64,000 nt of DNA from Hanstruepera marina (GCF_019880635.1 NZ_JAINVX010000002.1:124001-188000); one strand, 5' to 3'. Shown: positions 43,468 through 52,959, counted from the first letter of the stretch. Translations and numbers: made by a program. The notes: generated by a model not told the origin, from the sequence alone.

Positions 43468-44670
43468 ATGAAGTTTGCCATCATAAAAGAACGTAAAAAC
43501 CCACCAGATAGACGCGTGGTTTTTTCGCCAGAAAAGTTAGCGGAAGCTAGAGCACAGTTTCCTCAAGCCGAGTTTATAGTTGAGTCTAGTGATATTCGTA
43601 TTTTTCCTGATGAAGCTTATAAAGCTTTAGGGTTTAAGGTTACTAACGATGTGTCAGGTTGTGATGTCATGCTTGGGGTGAAAGAAGTGCCGATCGAGAA
43701 TTTAATTCCGAATAAAAAATACTTTTATTTTTCTCATACCATAAAAAAACAGCCCTACAATAGAAAGTTGTTGAAAGCTATGCTAGACAATAACATAGAT
43801 ATGTATGATCATGAAACTATAGTAAAACAAAGTGGTGCACGTTTAATTGGTTTTGGACGTTATGCGGGATTGGTTGGTGCCTATAACGGTTTCAGGGCTT
43901 TAGGTTTGCGTGATAACTTGTTTAGTTTGCCTAAAGTAGAAGCATTAGCCGATTTAAACGAGGTAAAAGCAGAGTTGGATAAAATTACGTTACCAAACCT
44001 TAAAATACTGCTTACGGGAACAGGGAAGGTAGCACAAGGCGCTAAAGAAATTTTAGATCATTTACAGATTAAGGAAATTAGTGATGCCTTGTATTTAACA
44101 TCGCAATTTTCAGAACCTGTTTATGTTATGGCAGATGTTATGGAATATAATAAACGGAAAGATGGTAAGGTAGGTAGAAAACAAGAGTTTTATAAAGATC
44201 CTACTGGTTATGAAAGTAATTTTATGCCTTATGCGAAAGTAACCGACTTTTTTATTGCTGGTCACTTTTACGGCAATAATGCACCTTATTTGTTTACTAG
44301 AAACGACGCCAAACATCCCGATTTTAGAATTAATTTGGTTGCCGATATTAGTTGTGATGTTGACGGTCCAGTAGCTTCAACATTACGAGCATCAACTATT
44401 GCCAATCCGTTTTATGGTTATGATGCCAAAACGGAAAGTGAAGTGGCTTTTGATGCGCCTGATGCCATTACAGTTATGGCTGTAGATAATTTACCTTGTG
44501 AACTGCCAAAGGATGCTAGTGAGGGCTTTGGCGATATGTTTTTGGAGCATGTTATTCCAGCCTTTTTTAATAATGACGAGCGCGGTATTTTAAAACGAGC
44601 CAAGATTACTGATAAGGGAAAGTTGACTGAAAGGTTTAGATATTTACAAGATTATGTAGATGGTAATTAA
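43468..44670 (+). CDS. NAD(P)-dependent oxidoreductase, saccharopine/alanine dehydrogenase-like
   Basis: From MKFAIIKERKNPPDRRVVFS the protein has 400 residues. The N-terminal domain resembles the alanine dehydrogenase/PNT and lysine-forming saccharopine dehydrogenase superfamily, with the KxRKNPPDRRV substrate-site pattern and SHTIKKQPYN. A Rossmann-type GTGKVAQGAKE follows near residue 185. The reaction could be lysine or amino-acid related; substrate not decided. The extra 20 codons to 43408 overlap the promoter and are left out. It ends in a strong bidirectional terminator. Confidence 0.83.
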   Translation: MKFAIIKERKNPPDRRVVFSPEKLAEARAQFPQAEFIVESSDIRIFPDEAYKALGFKVTNDVSGCDVMLGVKEVPIENLIPNKKYFYFSHTIKKQPYNRKLLKAMLDNNIDMYDHETIVKQSGARLIGFGRYAGLVGAYNGFRALGLRDNLFSLPKVEALADLNEVKAELDKITLPNLKILLTGTGKVAQGAKEILDHLQIKEISDALYLTSQFSEPVYVMADVMEYNKRKDGKVGRKQEFYKDPTGYESNFMPYAKVTDFFIAGHFYGNNAPYLFTRNDAKHPDFRINLVADISCDVDGPVASTLRASTIANPFYGYDAKTESEVAFDAPDAITVMAVDNLPCELPKDASEGFGDMFLEHVIPAFFNNDERGILKRAKITDKGKLTERFRYLQDYVDGN

Positions 44671-44672
44671 AT

Positions 44673-44704
44673 AAAAAAGGTTGACTTAAAAGTCAACCTT
44701 TTTT
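44673..44704. terminator. Bidirectional terminator between convergent genes
   Basis: The stem AAAAAAGGTTGAC (44673-44685) / GTCAACCTTTTTT (44692-44704) with a 6-base loop has A and T runs at both sides, so it can end both the dehydrogenase and the thioredoxin-like transcripts. Confidence 0.87.
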
Positions 44705-44721
44705 ATTTGGCTTTAGGAGTA

Positions 44722-46623
44722 TTATGATTTTAAAATTTCTATCATAATATCCATTTCGTCTACAAGTTTTTCGGTTTGGCCACTATAGCCAACAGCTTTA
44801 AAACGAATTTTACCGTCTTTATCTATTATTACTTTAGTTGGTATTCCTGAAACACCATATTTGTCAGCTACTTCAAAACCTCTGCTGTTTTCTATGGCTT
44901 CATCGTAAATGACATGGAAATCGTAATTATTTTTCTCAATAAAGTCTGTAACCAATTTTTCTCTATCATCACCACTTTCAAAGGTGTCAACAAATAGTAA
45001 AACAACATTTTCATCATCTTTGTATTTTGTAACTACTTGTTGCATCCCAGGAAAAGATGCTTTGCATGGTCCACACCAGGTAGCCCAAAAATCTAGGATT
45101 ACGGTTTTACCTTTTAAGGATGCCAATGAAACTTCTTCGCCTTTGGTATTTTTTAAAGCAAATGCGGGAGCCTCTTCATTAATCATGGTTTTCTTAATTT
45201 CAGCTTTATAATTGTCATGGGCTGTTTTTTCTAATTGTGCTAATTTGCTTTCAAACGCTTCAGCATTATCATTAGATTTCATGAAAGCTTCTTTGTAAAA
45301 CGCTTTAATTTTTTCTGAACCATTACCGGATTCAATAAACTCTTCCGATTTTTTTTGAACTAAATCATAATTTTCATCTGCCATAAGAAATTCAACATAG
45401 CGTTCGTTCATCTCTCCACTCTTTCCTTCTCCAATAGCTTTTTCTTGATAGACTATGGCCTCTTTTACATTACCTTGTTTAAATAAAATTAAAGCATAAG
45501 TATCTGCATACATATTGTACGAGTTTTCTAGACTTTTCTGATATTGATTTTTAGTGTAATATTCAGGTTTGTTGTCTAAATTTTGTTGCGCTTCTTTCAT
45601 GAGCTCTAAAGAGGCTTTTGAGGTTTTAGCCGCAAAATCCAAATTCTCTCCTTTTTCTGCCAATGGCCAAGCAATACTATTAAATATTCCTGCTTTTGCC
45701 GATTTGTCTTTCATCATATTGGCATAGTACTCAAACTTTTCTTCGTTGCCCTTATCCTGATGTGCTTGAGCTAAAGAGCGCACCATATAGTTACCTAAAT
45801 TTCCATCAACTTCATTAAAGGTTTCTTTATACTCTAAAAATATCTTTTCTTTTTCTTCCAAATCTTTAGCTTGGGAAAATGTAGAACCATAACTGTTTTT
45901 TGCCATGTTACCTTTAGGGAAATTAGCTTTTGCTTCTTCGGTTATTGAAGCTGCTTTCTGTCTATCGCCAATGGTGTTGTATAGTCTGGATAAAGCAACA
46001 TAATCTTCTTCGGTTTTTGTTTCCTTATTAGATACCTCTTCAATATAGTCGTTAATCATTTTTTCGCCTTTTTCCTGATTTTGACGATAGGCCATAGCTA
46101 GGTAAGTAGTATTCCAGTTATCCTTAATTTCTGGATTGGTAGTAATATCACTTTCAAGATCATTGAATAAGGCTTCTTTATCTGATTTAATTCCGAATTC
46201 ACTGCCATAACGCATAACATAATTTGCTAATGCTGCTTTACTTCCAGGTAAATCGTTGCCTGTTTCATCTTTTAATTGGTATAGGAAACCTTTTTTGTCA
46301 TTGTTAAGATAATCACCATCGACTTTAAAATTAAAAGCTAATGCCTGTGCGGAATCTGGAATTTTTACTGTAGCAGAATTTTCTGAATTAAAATTAATGT
46401 CTACAGGGTATGATTTGTCGTTTACCATGTAGTAATACAAACTTTCTAGAGTATCTTCCTCACCATTATAGGTAAGGTTTACAGATGTGCCAGGCTTGAA
46501 ATATTCAGTTTCAAAAACAAAATCACCCATGGCTAATTCAGGTGATTCCACTTTTTTTTCATCTTGTTTACATGCTGTAAAAAGTACAGTTAAGATTGCA
46601 ATGTAGGTTGAGATTTTTTTCAT
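44722..46623 (-). CDS. TPR-containing TlpA-like thioredoxin lipoprotein
   Basis: The 633-residue protein has a lipoprotein signal (AILTVLFTAC, Cys18), a beta-sandwich-like N-terminal domain, a long helical TPR-like middle (about residues 170-480), and a C-terminal TlpA domain with active site FWATWCGPCKASFPG. It resembles the thiol-disulfide proteins found with SusC/D or in envelope stress contexts in Bacteroidota. It appears to be a single-gene unit. Confidence 0.88.
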   Translation of the reverse strand: MKKISTYIAILTVLFTACKQDEKKVESPELAMGDFVFETEYFKPGTSVNLTYNGEEDTLESLYYYMVNDKSYPVDINFNSENSATVKIPDSAQALAFNFKVDGDYLNNDKKGFLYQLKDETGNDLPGSKAALANYVMRYGSEFGIKSDKEALFNDLESDITTNPEIKDNWNTTYLAMAYRQNQEKGEKMINDYIEEVSNKETKTEEDYVALSRLYNTIGDRQKAASITEEAKANFPKGNMAKNSYGSTFSQAKDLEEKEKIFLEYKETFNEVDGNLGNYMVRSLAQAHQDKGNEEKFEYYANMMKDKSAKAGIFNSIAWPLAEKGENLDFAAKTSKASLELMKEAQQNLDNKPEYYTKNQYQKSLENSYNMYADTYALILFKQGNVKEAIVYQEKAIGEGKSGEMNERYVEFLMADENYDLVQKKSEEFIESGNGSEKIKAFYKEAFMKSNDNAEAFESKLAQLEKTAHDNYKAEIKKTMINEEAPAFALKNTKGEEVSLASLKGKTVILDFWATWCGPCKASFPGMQQVVTKYKDDENVVLLFVDTFESGDDREKLVTDFIEKNNYDFHVIYDEAIENSRGFEVADKYGVSGIPTKVIIDKDGKIRFKAVGYSGQTEKLVDEMDIMIEILKS

Positions 46624-46680
46624 AATGTATTTGTGTTTTTTACGGTCATTGAAGATAGTAATATTTTACATTTATTGATG

Positions 46681-47346
46681 TTAAAGTTTTTTTAAGTAAT
46701 TACTTTTAAATAAAATGAAGTGACAAACTATTAAAAAACATGTAAATGCAATAGTAAACACCCATGCTCCTGCGTGTGTTTTTGGAAAGACTATAATTGA
46801 TAAAATATCGGTTATCAGAGTTATGGGGTTTTGAATTATCTCCCACGAATTATAGCGCAAAAAACGACCTAAATACACGCCAAAACTAGATAATAGAAAT
46901 ATAACAAATAGCATGTATTTTTCATTTTGAAGTTTGAAATTGGTTTTGAGTATTTTAAGCATGCTGTTTATTGACAGGAAATAGAAAGCCAACCCGGTAA
47001 TAGCGAATGAAGCTATAACAACAAAATCCAACCATACCATGTAATTTAAGCTTAATCGTAAATGAATAAAATCTGTAACAATGTAGGGAGCGTTTGGGAG
47101 AAAAGTTAACCAAGTACCCATGTAAAGAAAGTGTTTTGGTTTTGAAAGGGTTGGTTTGCTTTCTAAAAATAAACTTATAGCATACGGAATTATGGCTAAA
47201 AACAAATTCCATACTAAAAATATTAAGAAAAATGAGTGGGTTAGTTTAATACGAAGCATTAATAGAAAGAGGCTGAAACCTACAGATGCTGTTAAAAACG
47301 ATAAGGTATTAAACCGATTAAACAAAAAGACTTTTAATGAATTCAT
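46681..47346 (-). CDS. DUF1361 domain membrane protein
   Basis: The 221-residue polytopic protein has the DUF1361 motif WLTFLPNAPYIVTDFIHL near residue 95 and about six membrane helices. No function is known. It is the last of five genes joined by 4-base ATGA overlaps. Confidence 0.85.
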   Translation of the reverse strand: MNSLKVFLFNRFNTLSFLTASVGFSLFLLMLRIKLTHSFFLIFLVWNLFLAIIPYAISLFLESKPTLSKPKHFLYMGTWLTFLPNAPYIVTDFIHLRLSLNYMVWLDFVVIASFAITGLAFYFLSINSMLKILKTNFKLQNEKYMLFVIFLLSSFGVYLGRFLRYNSWEIIQNPITLITDILSIIVFPKTHAGAWVFTIAFTCFLIVCHFILFKSNYLKKL

Positions 47347-47720
47347 GGTGTTCTTTGGTTTGATTTTTCGACAAGTAAAACAGTAATTATACCCAAAATG
47401 TAAGCCACTAAATCGCCAATTTGAAATGTGCTTCCAAGTACCAGTTTTGCTATATAATTATGCTCTAAATTCAAAAATTTTAAGAGTTGGAATAGCTGGA
47501 GAAACTCAATTGTAAATGCTATAATTAATACCAATATCCCAGCTGATAATGGATTTATATTTATGAAACTTTTAATAAAGCAATACAAAAGAATAACTAC
47601 TAAAAAATCTCCAAACGTATGCCTTATAAAACCATCTTTCAAGTAGATTGCAATAAGGAACTCTATAGTAAACAGTAAAATGAAACCAGAAAAATATGTT
47701 TTGTTGAACTGTAGCTTCAT
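47343..47720 (-). CDS. DUF2809 domain membrane protein
   Basis: The 125-residue protein has four membrane helices and the DUF2809 pattern: RHTFGDFLVVILLYCFIKSF near the N-terminus and IGDLVAYILGI near the end. The family is distantly VanZ-like in layout. Function unknown. Overlaps both neighbours by 4 bases. Confidence 0.82.
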   Translation of the reverse strand: MKLQFNKTYFSGFILLFTIEFLIAIYLKDGFIRHTFGDFLVVILLYCFIKSFININPLSAGILVLIIAFTIEFLQLFQLLKFLNLEHNYIAKLVLGSTFQIGDLVAYILGIITVLLVEKSNQRTP

Positions 47721-48346
47721 GCAATTTTTATTTTTTCACCTAAAAATTTAGGCTTAACATTAAATAGGATGTCAATAGAAGCTTTGGTACGAGCAATATA
47801 TTCACGAAGTTTGGTTTTTAAGCCATAATGTCCATTTATGTCTTTCGCATTAAATGCTATGGCATTTATATTATAATGTTGAGCTAAATAAAGTGCACGT
47901 TCGTTATGGAATTTTTGTGATATAATTGTAAATGAGTTCAAGCCAAAAATTTCTTTAGCTCGAACCATGGAATCTAATGTTCTAAAACCTGCATAATCTA
48001 AAAATATCTTCTCTTTTGGTATACCATTTTTTATAAGATCATTTTTAAAATCACTAGGTTCATCATAGTCTTTTCTGCTGTTGTCACCACTAACAAGTAT
48101 AAATTTAATTTTACCGGATTTATATAACGCAATTGCAGCTTCAAGCCTGTATTTATAGTATAAATTTATTTGTCCGTTACTAGTATACTTGCTTGCGCCC
48201 AAAACAATACCAACTCTGTTTTCTGGAATATTTTGTACGATATTGTATGAGTAACCCTTGGTATTATAAGTTACATGGGAACTAAATACTAAAGCATAAA
48301 CAATTGTACAAAGTACCAATAGAAGTATTTTTTTTAAGTGTTTCAT
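47717..48346 (-). CDS. ElyC/SanA/YdcF-like protein (DUF218)
   Basis: The 209-residue protein has an N-terminal membrane helix and a DUF218 domain with GIVLGASKYT, YRLEAAIALYKSGKIKFILVSGDN, DYAGFRTLDSMVRAKEIFG and FTIISQKFHNERALYLAQ. SanA-type proteins affect envelope barrier function and vancomycin sensitivity in E. coli; catalysis is not established. Coupled by overlap to the genes on each side. Confidence 0.87.
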   Translation of the reverse strand: MKHLKKILLLVLCTIVYALVFSSHVTYNTKGYSYNIVQNIPENRVGIVLGASKYTSNGQINLYYKYRLEAAIALYKSGKIKFILVSGDNSRKDYDEPSDFKNDLIKNGIPKEKIFLDYAGFRTLDSMVRAKEIFGLNSFTIISQKFHNERALYLAQHYNINAIAFNAKDINGHYGLKTKLREYIARTKASIDILFNVKPKFLGEKIKIA

Positions 48347-48723
48347 GATTTTGAGTCTTTTGGGTTATCGATTACAAGCCAATTCCAGGTTTGCATTGTG
48401 GTAATAAATGCTGATGCAAAAAAACTAATAGCATAAATGCTGAAGTTGCTTTTCCAGACTCCATAAAAACATAAGGCAAAACAAAGAATTGCGTAGTAAG
48501 CAAAATATTTGACATATACTTCTCTAGGTTTCATACCAGAGTTTAGAATAAACCAAGGTGCAATGGTGGTAAAGATTGTAAAAGAGCAACAAAGTGAAAT
48601 AGGTATTATTGATAAAAACACCCAAAATAGCATATCAGCATTAAAGTCTTCTGAAAAAATGACTAACCAAAATATAATTCCAGATAGAAAAATAGATTTT
48701 AAGATTGATTTGGAGTATCTCAT
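48343..48723 (-). CDS. Hypothetical four-helix membrane protein
   Basis: The 126-residue protein has four hydrophobic segments and a conserved-looking loop GMKPREVYVKYFAYYAIL. I do not recognise the family. It overlaps the DUF4173 gene and the SanA-like gene by 4 bases each, so it belongs to their operon. Confidence 0.7.
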   Translation of the reverse strand: MRYSKSILKSIFLSGIIFWLVIFSEDFNADMLFWVFLSIIPISLCCSFTIFTTIAPWFILNSGMKPREVYVKYFAYYAILCFALCFYGVWKSNFSIYAISFFASAFITTMQTWNWLVIDNPKDSKS

Positions 48724-50108
48724 TTGTATTGTTCTATATTAAAATTATCGAACTGCATTTCTTGCCATGTATTGCTATTTAGCTTTTCTACAAAATCATT
48801 ATGCTTTTTATCAACGAGAAATTGATTTTTTGTACTCAATTGATTTTTTTGGGAGTATGCCTTTAATAGAAAGGTATTGTTGTTTGATAAGCTAATCAAG
48901 TATTCAAAATCATTGGACTTGGCATGGTATAAATTATAATTGGTAATTAAATTATCCCAATTAACCGAGCAAGAGATAATTAATAGGGCATAAGCCGTTA
49001 AACTGTTAACCCTGAATAAAAACCACAAGTTTTTTATTTTAAAAACTTTAAGTGCCGTTGTAAATAACCCTATCAGCGCGAGCAATAGATAAACTAATAC
49101 GCCAATTCTTTTATATGTAAAGCCATAGTAATAAATATACTGACTGTCTTTAATAACGATATTAACAACTAAAATGGTGTTGAGTATTATCCAACAATAT
49201 GTAGCGATTTTTAGTTTATTATTTTGCTTATAAAAATTTAAGTTTCCCCTAAAAAAGTAAAGAATAATAATTATAGCTATAACAATTGAAACTATTAAAG
49301 CATTTATACCATTGTGTACTTGATTGGATAGATTTGCGGCTATAATATCATTAGAGGTGGTTAGGTATGTTATATCTGTTATCAAAAAGACAATAATCAG
49401 GATGTTGAGCAGAGTTATTAATATTAATCCTAATTGATTTTCCTTTTTTAAAGTGTTGATTGAAAATTTATTGTTTTTTTCTAATGTATTGCTTGTGTTT
49501 AAATCTAATTCGGTAGCTGGATTAACTTGTATAGGCTTTGAAATATTATAAAATAAAAAGTAGCCAAGAACGGTAAGGAGTAACCATTGTAAATTGATGA
49601 AACTAAAGTCTATTTTAGAAATCATGTCATTAAATACAGGGTTTCCATTTTTATATAGTAGTATAAATACAATTATTACAGCTAATGGTATTCCTATAAT
49701 TTTTATTAAATGAATGTAATCAATTTGTGTTTTGTTTTTGGATTCTTTGTTAGATTCTGACTTTAGCAATGCACGGAGAAAAAATCCGGCTACAAATGTG
49801 AATAAACCATTTAGCCAGTTGATATATATTGATGAATTACGTTGAGATACATGGCCTACCAATGTAAAAAAGGCAAAACAGTTTGCTATAATGGAAAGAC
49901 TGGAATTATAAAAGAAAATTGCGATTGCAGTAATAAGATACGTTGTGGTTAATGCAATTGTCGATTTGCTTTTAAAAGTTTTTGTATTAAAAATGGATAG
50001 TATTATAATGGTTACTATACTGAATAGAGACATGTTTAAACCAATATCTTGTTTGTAAAAAAGTGTGCTGAATAAGATAGCGCCAAATAATAAAATGATA
50101 TTTTTCAT
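48720..50108 (-). CDS. DUF4173 domain membrane protein
   Basis: The 462-residue protein has 11-12 membrane helices and the DUF4173 features: NPVFNDMISKIDFSFINLQW, a long central loop, and YGFTYKRIGVLVYLLLALIGL. Function unknown. It is the first gene of the five-gene operon, and its start is 17 bases from a TACTTTG-N5-CAAAGTT palindrome. Confidence 0.85.
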   Translation of the reverse strand: MKNIILLFGAILFSTLFYKQDIGLNMSLFSIVTIIILSIFNTKTFKSKSTIALTTTYLITAIAIFFYNSSLSIIANCFAFFTLVGHVSQRNSSIYINWLNGLFTFVAGFFLRALLKSESNKESKNKTQIDYIHLIKIIGIPLAVIIVFILLYKNGNPVFNDMISKIDFSFINLQWLLLTVLGYFLFYNISKPIQVNPATELDLNTSNTLEKNNKFSINTLKKENQLGLILITLLNILIIVFLITDITYLTTSNDIIAANLSNQVHNGINALIVSIVIAIIIILYFFRGNLNFYKQNNKLKIATYCWIILNTILVVNIVIKDSQYIYYYGFTYKRIGVLVYLLLALIGLFTTALKVFKIKNLWFLFRVNSLTAYALLIISCSVNWDNLITNYNLYHAKSNDFEYLISLSNNNTFLLKAYSQKNQLSTKNQFLVDKKHNDFVEKLNSNTWQEMQFDNFNIEQYK

Positions 50109-50124
50109 ATGTGTGATTTTAAAG

Positions 50125-50143
50125 TACTTTGAAATTCAAAGTT
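50125..50143. promoter_or_regulatory. Palindromic operator candidate before the DUF4173 operon
   Basis: TACTTTG (50125-50131), AAATT, CAAAGTT (50137-50143) form a near-perfect palindrome. On the minus strand it overlaps TAACTTTG, a full -7 box, so a protein bound here would block transcription. The same palindrome occurs at 51415-51433. Confidence 0.68.
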
Positions 50144-50184
50144 AAATGATAAAAAAAATAGCCCATGTTGAGCTTGTTGATATG

Positions 50185-50478
50185 TTATTGTTTATTAATT
50201 AATTTCTCTAATGCTTCAATGTGTTTTTTAAATTCTGACCTGCCCAATTTGGTAGTTGCATAACGTGTATTTGGTTTTCTGCCTATAAATTGTTTTTCAA
50301 CCGATATATATTCGGCTTTTTCCAAGGCTTTGGCATGACTGGCCAAATTACCATCGGTTACATCCAACAATTCTTTTAGAGTATTGAAATCAGCATATTC
50401 ATTGACCATTAAAACAGACATGATACCCAAACGAATGCGGTGATCAAATACTTTATTTATGTTGGTTATAATGCTCAT
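50185..50478 (-). CDS. Winged-helix transcriptional regulator (HTH_34 type)
   Basis: The 97-residue protein is almost entirely a winged helix: DHRIRLGIMSVLMVNEYADF, then TDGNLASHAKALEKAEYISV (recognition helix) and a wing with RKPNTRYATTKLGR. The type is small MarR/PadR-like regulators that act as dimers. It is the third gene of a three-gene unit and lies between the two palindromes, so autoregulation plus control of the DUF4173 operon is likely (inference). Confidence 0.88.
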   Translation of the reverse strand: MSIITNINKVFDHRIRLGIMSVLMVNEYADFNTLKELLDVTDGNLASHAKALEKAEYISVEKQFIGRKPNTRYATTKLGRSEFKKHIEALEKLINKQ

Positions 50479-50484
50479 TAAAGA

Positions 50485-50775
50485 TTAACTTCCAGCGAAT
50501 GGTGTTCCAAAAATTCCTACTGCCAATTCGGCCCAAATTAATAAGAATAGCAATATTAAAAAAGCGATTAAAATAATGCGTCTTTCCTGATTTTTAACAA
50601 TTCGTAATGTATATTCGGCTAAAACACCAACTGTTAAAAGTAATACACCCATGACAATAAAATCGGTATACCTCCAATTGACTTCAGAGGTAAATTGCAT
50701 GGCAATCAAGGGAATCAGTAAAAGTGCTTCCAATCCCAAGATTATTGTGAGAAGTCTTTTGTTTTGTGCTAACAT
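50485..50775 (-). CDS. Small three-helix membrane protein
   Basis: The 96-residue protein has three predicted membrane helices (about residues 7-26, 36-57 and 67-88) and ends GIFGTPFAGS. Family not recognised. It lies 6 bases upstream of the winged-helix gene and 24 bases after the larger membrane protein, so the three form one operon. Confidence 0.75.
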   Translation of the reverse strand: MLAQNKRLLTIILGLEALLLIPLIAMQFTSEVNWRYTDFIVMGVLLLTVGVLAEYTLRIVKNQERRIILIAFLILLFLLIWAELAVGIFGTPFAGS

Positions 50776-50799
50776 AACTTTTGTTTTTTAATTAATAAT

Positions 50800-51408
50800 T
50801 TATTGTTTATCGTACTTAAAATGCATCCAGATACCATAAACAATATGCATAATACCAAATCCTAATACCCAAAGCCAAAATCCATATCCTGGATAGCAGG
50901 CACATATGAGTCCTAAAATTATTTGAATAAAGCCTAAATAACGAATATCACCAATACTATACTTTGAAGCATTTATTAAAGCCAATCCGTAGAACAATAA
51001 CATTAACGCACCAGTTTGACCATACTTTTGCTGATTCAAAATTATTAGAATATAAATACCACCAACCACCAATGGAATTAAAAAGTTAAAAACCAATCGT
51101 CTTGATGTGGCATCCCATATTTTCTCACCTTGTTTTTTGGCTTTACGCGTAGTAAGTAATATTCCCGTAACAATACTAAAGAATGCCACCAAGCCTAAAA
51201 TCAATACACAGGTTCTAAATACCCAACCATCTAATGTTAATGTACCGTAACTGTAATTAGTTACCAACCAATATGCTGTGGCAGCACCTATTAGTGCATA
51301 AATTCCTGCCAATATTCCCGATAGGCCAGAAAGTGAAATAAACCGAGACGATTTGTTCATCAAATTTTTAATTTCACTTATGTCTTTTAGATAATCTTTA
51401 GATTCCAT
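50800..51408 (-). CDS. Hypothetical membrane protein, operon with the winged-helix regulator
   Basis: From ATG 51408 the protein (202 residues, MESKDYLKDISEIKNLMNKS) has a soluble N-terminal helix and about six membrane helices. It ends in GFGIMHIVYGIWMHFKYDKQ. No family assigned. An earlier ATG at 51453 would put the palindrome at 51415-51433 inside the gene, so the later start is preferred. Confidence 0.75.
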   Translation of the reverse strand: MESKDYLKDISEIKNLMNKSSRFISLSGLSGILAGIYALIGAATAYWLVTNYSYGTLTLDGWVFRTCVLILGLVAFFSIVTGILLTTRKAKKQGEKIWDATSRRLVFNFLIPLVVGGIYILIILNQQKYGQTGALMLLFYGLALINASKYSIGDIRYLGFIQIILGLICACYPGYGFWLWVLGFGIMHIVYGIWMHFKYDKQ

Positions 51409-51414
51409 ATAAAG

Positions 51415-51433
51415 TACTTTGAAATACAAAGTA
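51415..51433. promoter_or_regulatory. Palindromic operator candidate before the regulator operon
   Basis: TACTTTG-AAATA-CAAAGTA is a perfect 7-bp-arm palindrome ending 7 bases from ATG 51408. With the copy at 50125 it marks both membrane-protein operons, and the winged-helix regulator is encoded between them. Confidence 0.7.
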
Positions 51434-51487
51434 AAATAAAAATATGTTTTCAAGCAAGTAAAAAGAATAAATAATTAGCATTGAAAT

Positions 51488-52222
51488 TTAATTACCAGAG
51501 TAGGGCTTTGAAAGCTCAATAATTTCACTTAAGGTTTTTTGCACTTTTTGAAGCTCGCCCGCATTTGTTAATATCTGATCAACTAAAAAGTGTTGGTTTC
51601 TTACTAAATATTCAAATTCTAAAGTTTGGAGCGCGTCAAAGTCATTTCGAGGATCATTAAAATTAAAATTCCAATCAAAATGTTTTGACATGTAGGGATC
51701 ATATTGTTGAACCATATGTTCTAAAACCCGTAATTCTTCTTCTTGGTAATCAGTAATCAAATCATTCCAAGAAATCAAATGGTCGCGCAAGGTATCGTTT
51801 TTAATAATATCAAAGGAGGAAGTACTTGCTAGAGCATTAATGCTTGTTTGAGACGGATTAAATGTGTTGCCACCATAAGACCAAAATAACTGATAGGCAA
51901 GCGAATCTAAAATTTCTGGTTCGGGTTTAGTTGTTATTGGAAACAGGCTGATTATTTTAGTACAATTATTATATACATGTTGATGATGCTTTACTACCGA
52001 GTCCAACTGTTTTTGGTTTTGTTTAAACTCGTTATGTACATTGACTAAAATGGCTTTTTCCTTGTTGGAATCCTTACGTTTTTCGTTCCAATTATTTATC
52101 TGAAGCGCAATTAAAATCCCAATGACTACCAAGGTGATTTCGCCTGTAGCATACTTAAGGTATTTACGTGTTTTATTATCATTCATAAGGTTATATCGTA
52201 TTTTTCTGAAAAATTGTATCAT
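51488..52222 (-). CDS. DUF6090 family membrane protein, paralog 1 (array 3' end)
   Basis: The 244-residue protein has a basic cytoplasmic N-terminus (MIQFFRKIRY), one membrane helix with the family core [20 protein letters not shown] (about 27-46) and a periplasmic helical domain of about 195 residues. The second family motif, ASTSSFDIIKNDTLRDHLIS (about 132-151), corresponds to SSGxhxhhxNxxLxxxLxxW in other copies, but here Gly is replaced by Ser. DUF6090 proteins occur almost only in Bacteroidota and have no known function. The gene is last in the array and its start overlaps the previous gene by ATGA. Confidence 0.88.
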   Translation of the reverse strand: MIQFFRKIRYNLMNDNKTRKYLKYATGEITLVVIGILIALQINNWNEKRKDSNKEKAILVNVHNEFKQNQKQLDSVVKHHQHVYNNCTKIISLFPITTKPEPEILDSLAYQLFWSYGGNTFNPSQTSINALASTSSFDIIKNDTLRDHLISWNDLITDYQEEELRVLEHMVQQYDPYMSKHFDWNFNFNDPRNDFDALQTLEFEYLVRNQHFLVDQILTNAGELQKVQKTLSEIIELSKPYSGN

Positions 52223-52959
52223 TCTTCCAATAGTTTGTCTATTAAATTCAGTACTTCAATAGACTGGTCTTTAACTCTTAAATGCCCGCTAATGGAGTTT
52301 TTGAACATAAATTTCCGTAAACCAAGAATTGAAGTAAAACTTCCTACAAGTTGTTTTTCATCTATATCATCCCATAAAATTTTCCCAACAACTGTGTTTT
52401 CGGGAATGCTATCATAAATAGGGTAGTTTTGAAGATAGTCAGACATTATTCTTTCGAAATAGCCCATATGGCTATAGAATCTTTCTAGCTGGTCTTGTTG
52501 TATACTGTTTAAGTCCATTAATTTTTGGGTAAGTTCTTTATCCAAAAGTTCGATATTACCGGTTGAAATTAACGTATTGAATGTATTGTTTGCATACTCT
52601 CTTTTAACTGTAAACTTAAAATCATATTCATTTTTAGCTATATTGATAATCGTGTCAATTGTACTTAACGTATCTAGCATGCGGTTTAAGTATTCATCTG
52701 AAGCCTTATTGTCTGCACGCTGCAATTTTATTATATGATTTATATCTAGAGTGTCTTTTGTTAAGTCGTTTTTAATGGAATTCATGTAAAAGACTTTTAA
52801 CTGATGCTTTTTCCTATTCTCGTTCCAATTATTAATTTGAAGTGCGATTAAAATTCCTATAACTACAAGAAATATTTCACCCAAAGCATATTTAAAGTAT
52901 TTACTGGTTTTGTTTTCCATAAGTAAGTTTTGGCGGATTTTACGAAAGAATTTAATCAT
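52219..52959 (-). CDS. DUF6090 family membrane protein, paralog 2
   Basis: 246 residues. The anchor reads ALGEIFLVVIGILIALQINN, and the periplasmic motif is LISTGNIELLDKELTQKLMD (about 130-149). The periplasmic part carries acidic-basic helices and ends VLNLIDKLLEE. The gene overlaps the previous one by 8 bases (stop TAA inside ATGATTAA) and the next by 4. Confidence 0.9.
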   Translation of the reverse strand: MIKFFRKIRQNLLMENKTSKYFKYALGEIFLVVIGILIALQINNWNENRKKHQLKVFYMNSIKNDLTKDTLDINHIIKLQRADNKASDEYLNRMLDTLSTIDTIINIAKNEYDFKFTVKREYANNTFNTLISTGNIELLDKELTQKLMDLNSIQQDQLERFYSHMGYFERIMSDYLQNYPIYDSIPENTVVGKILWDDIDEKQLVGSFTSILGLRKFMFKNSISGHLRVKDQSIEVLNLIDKLLEE

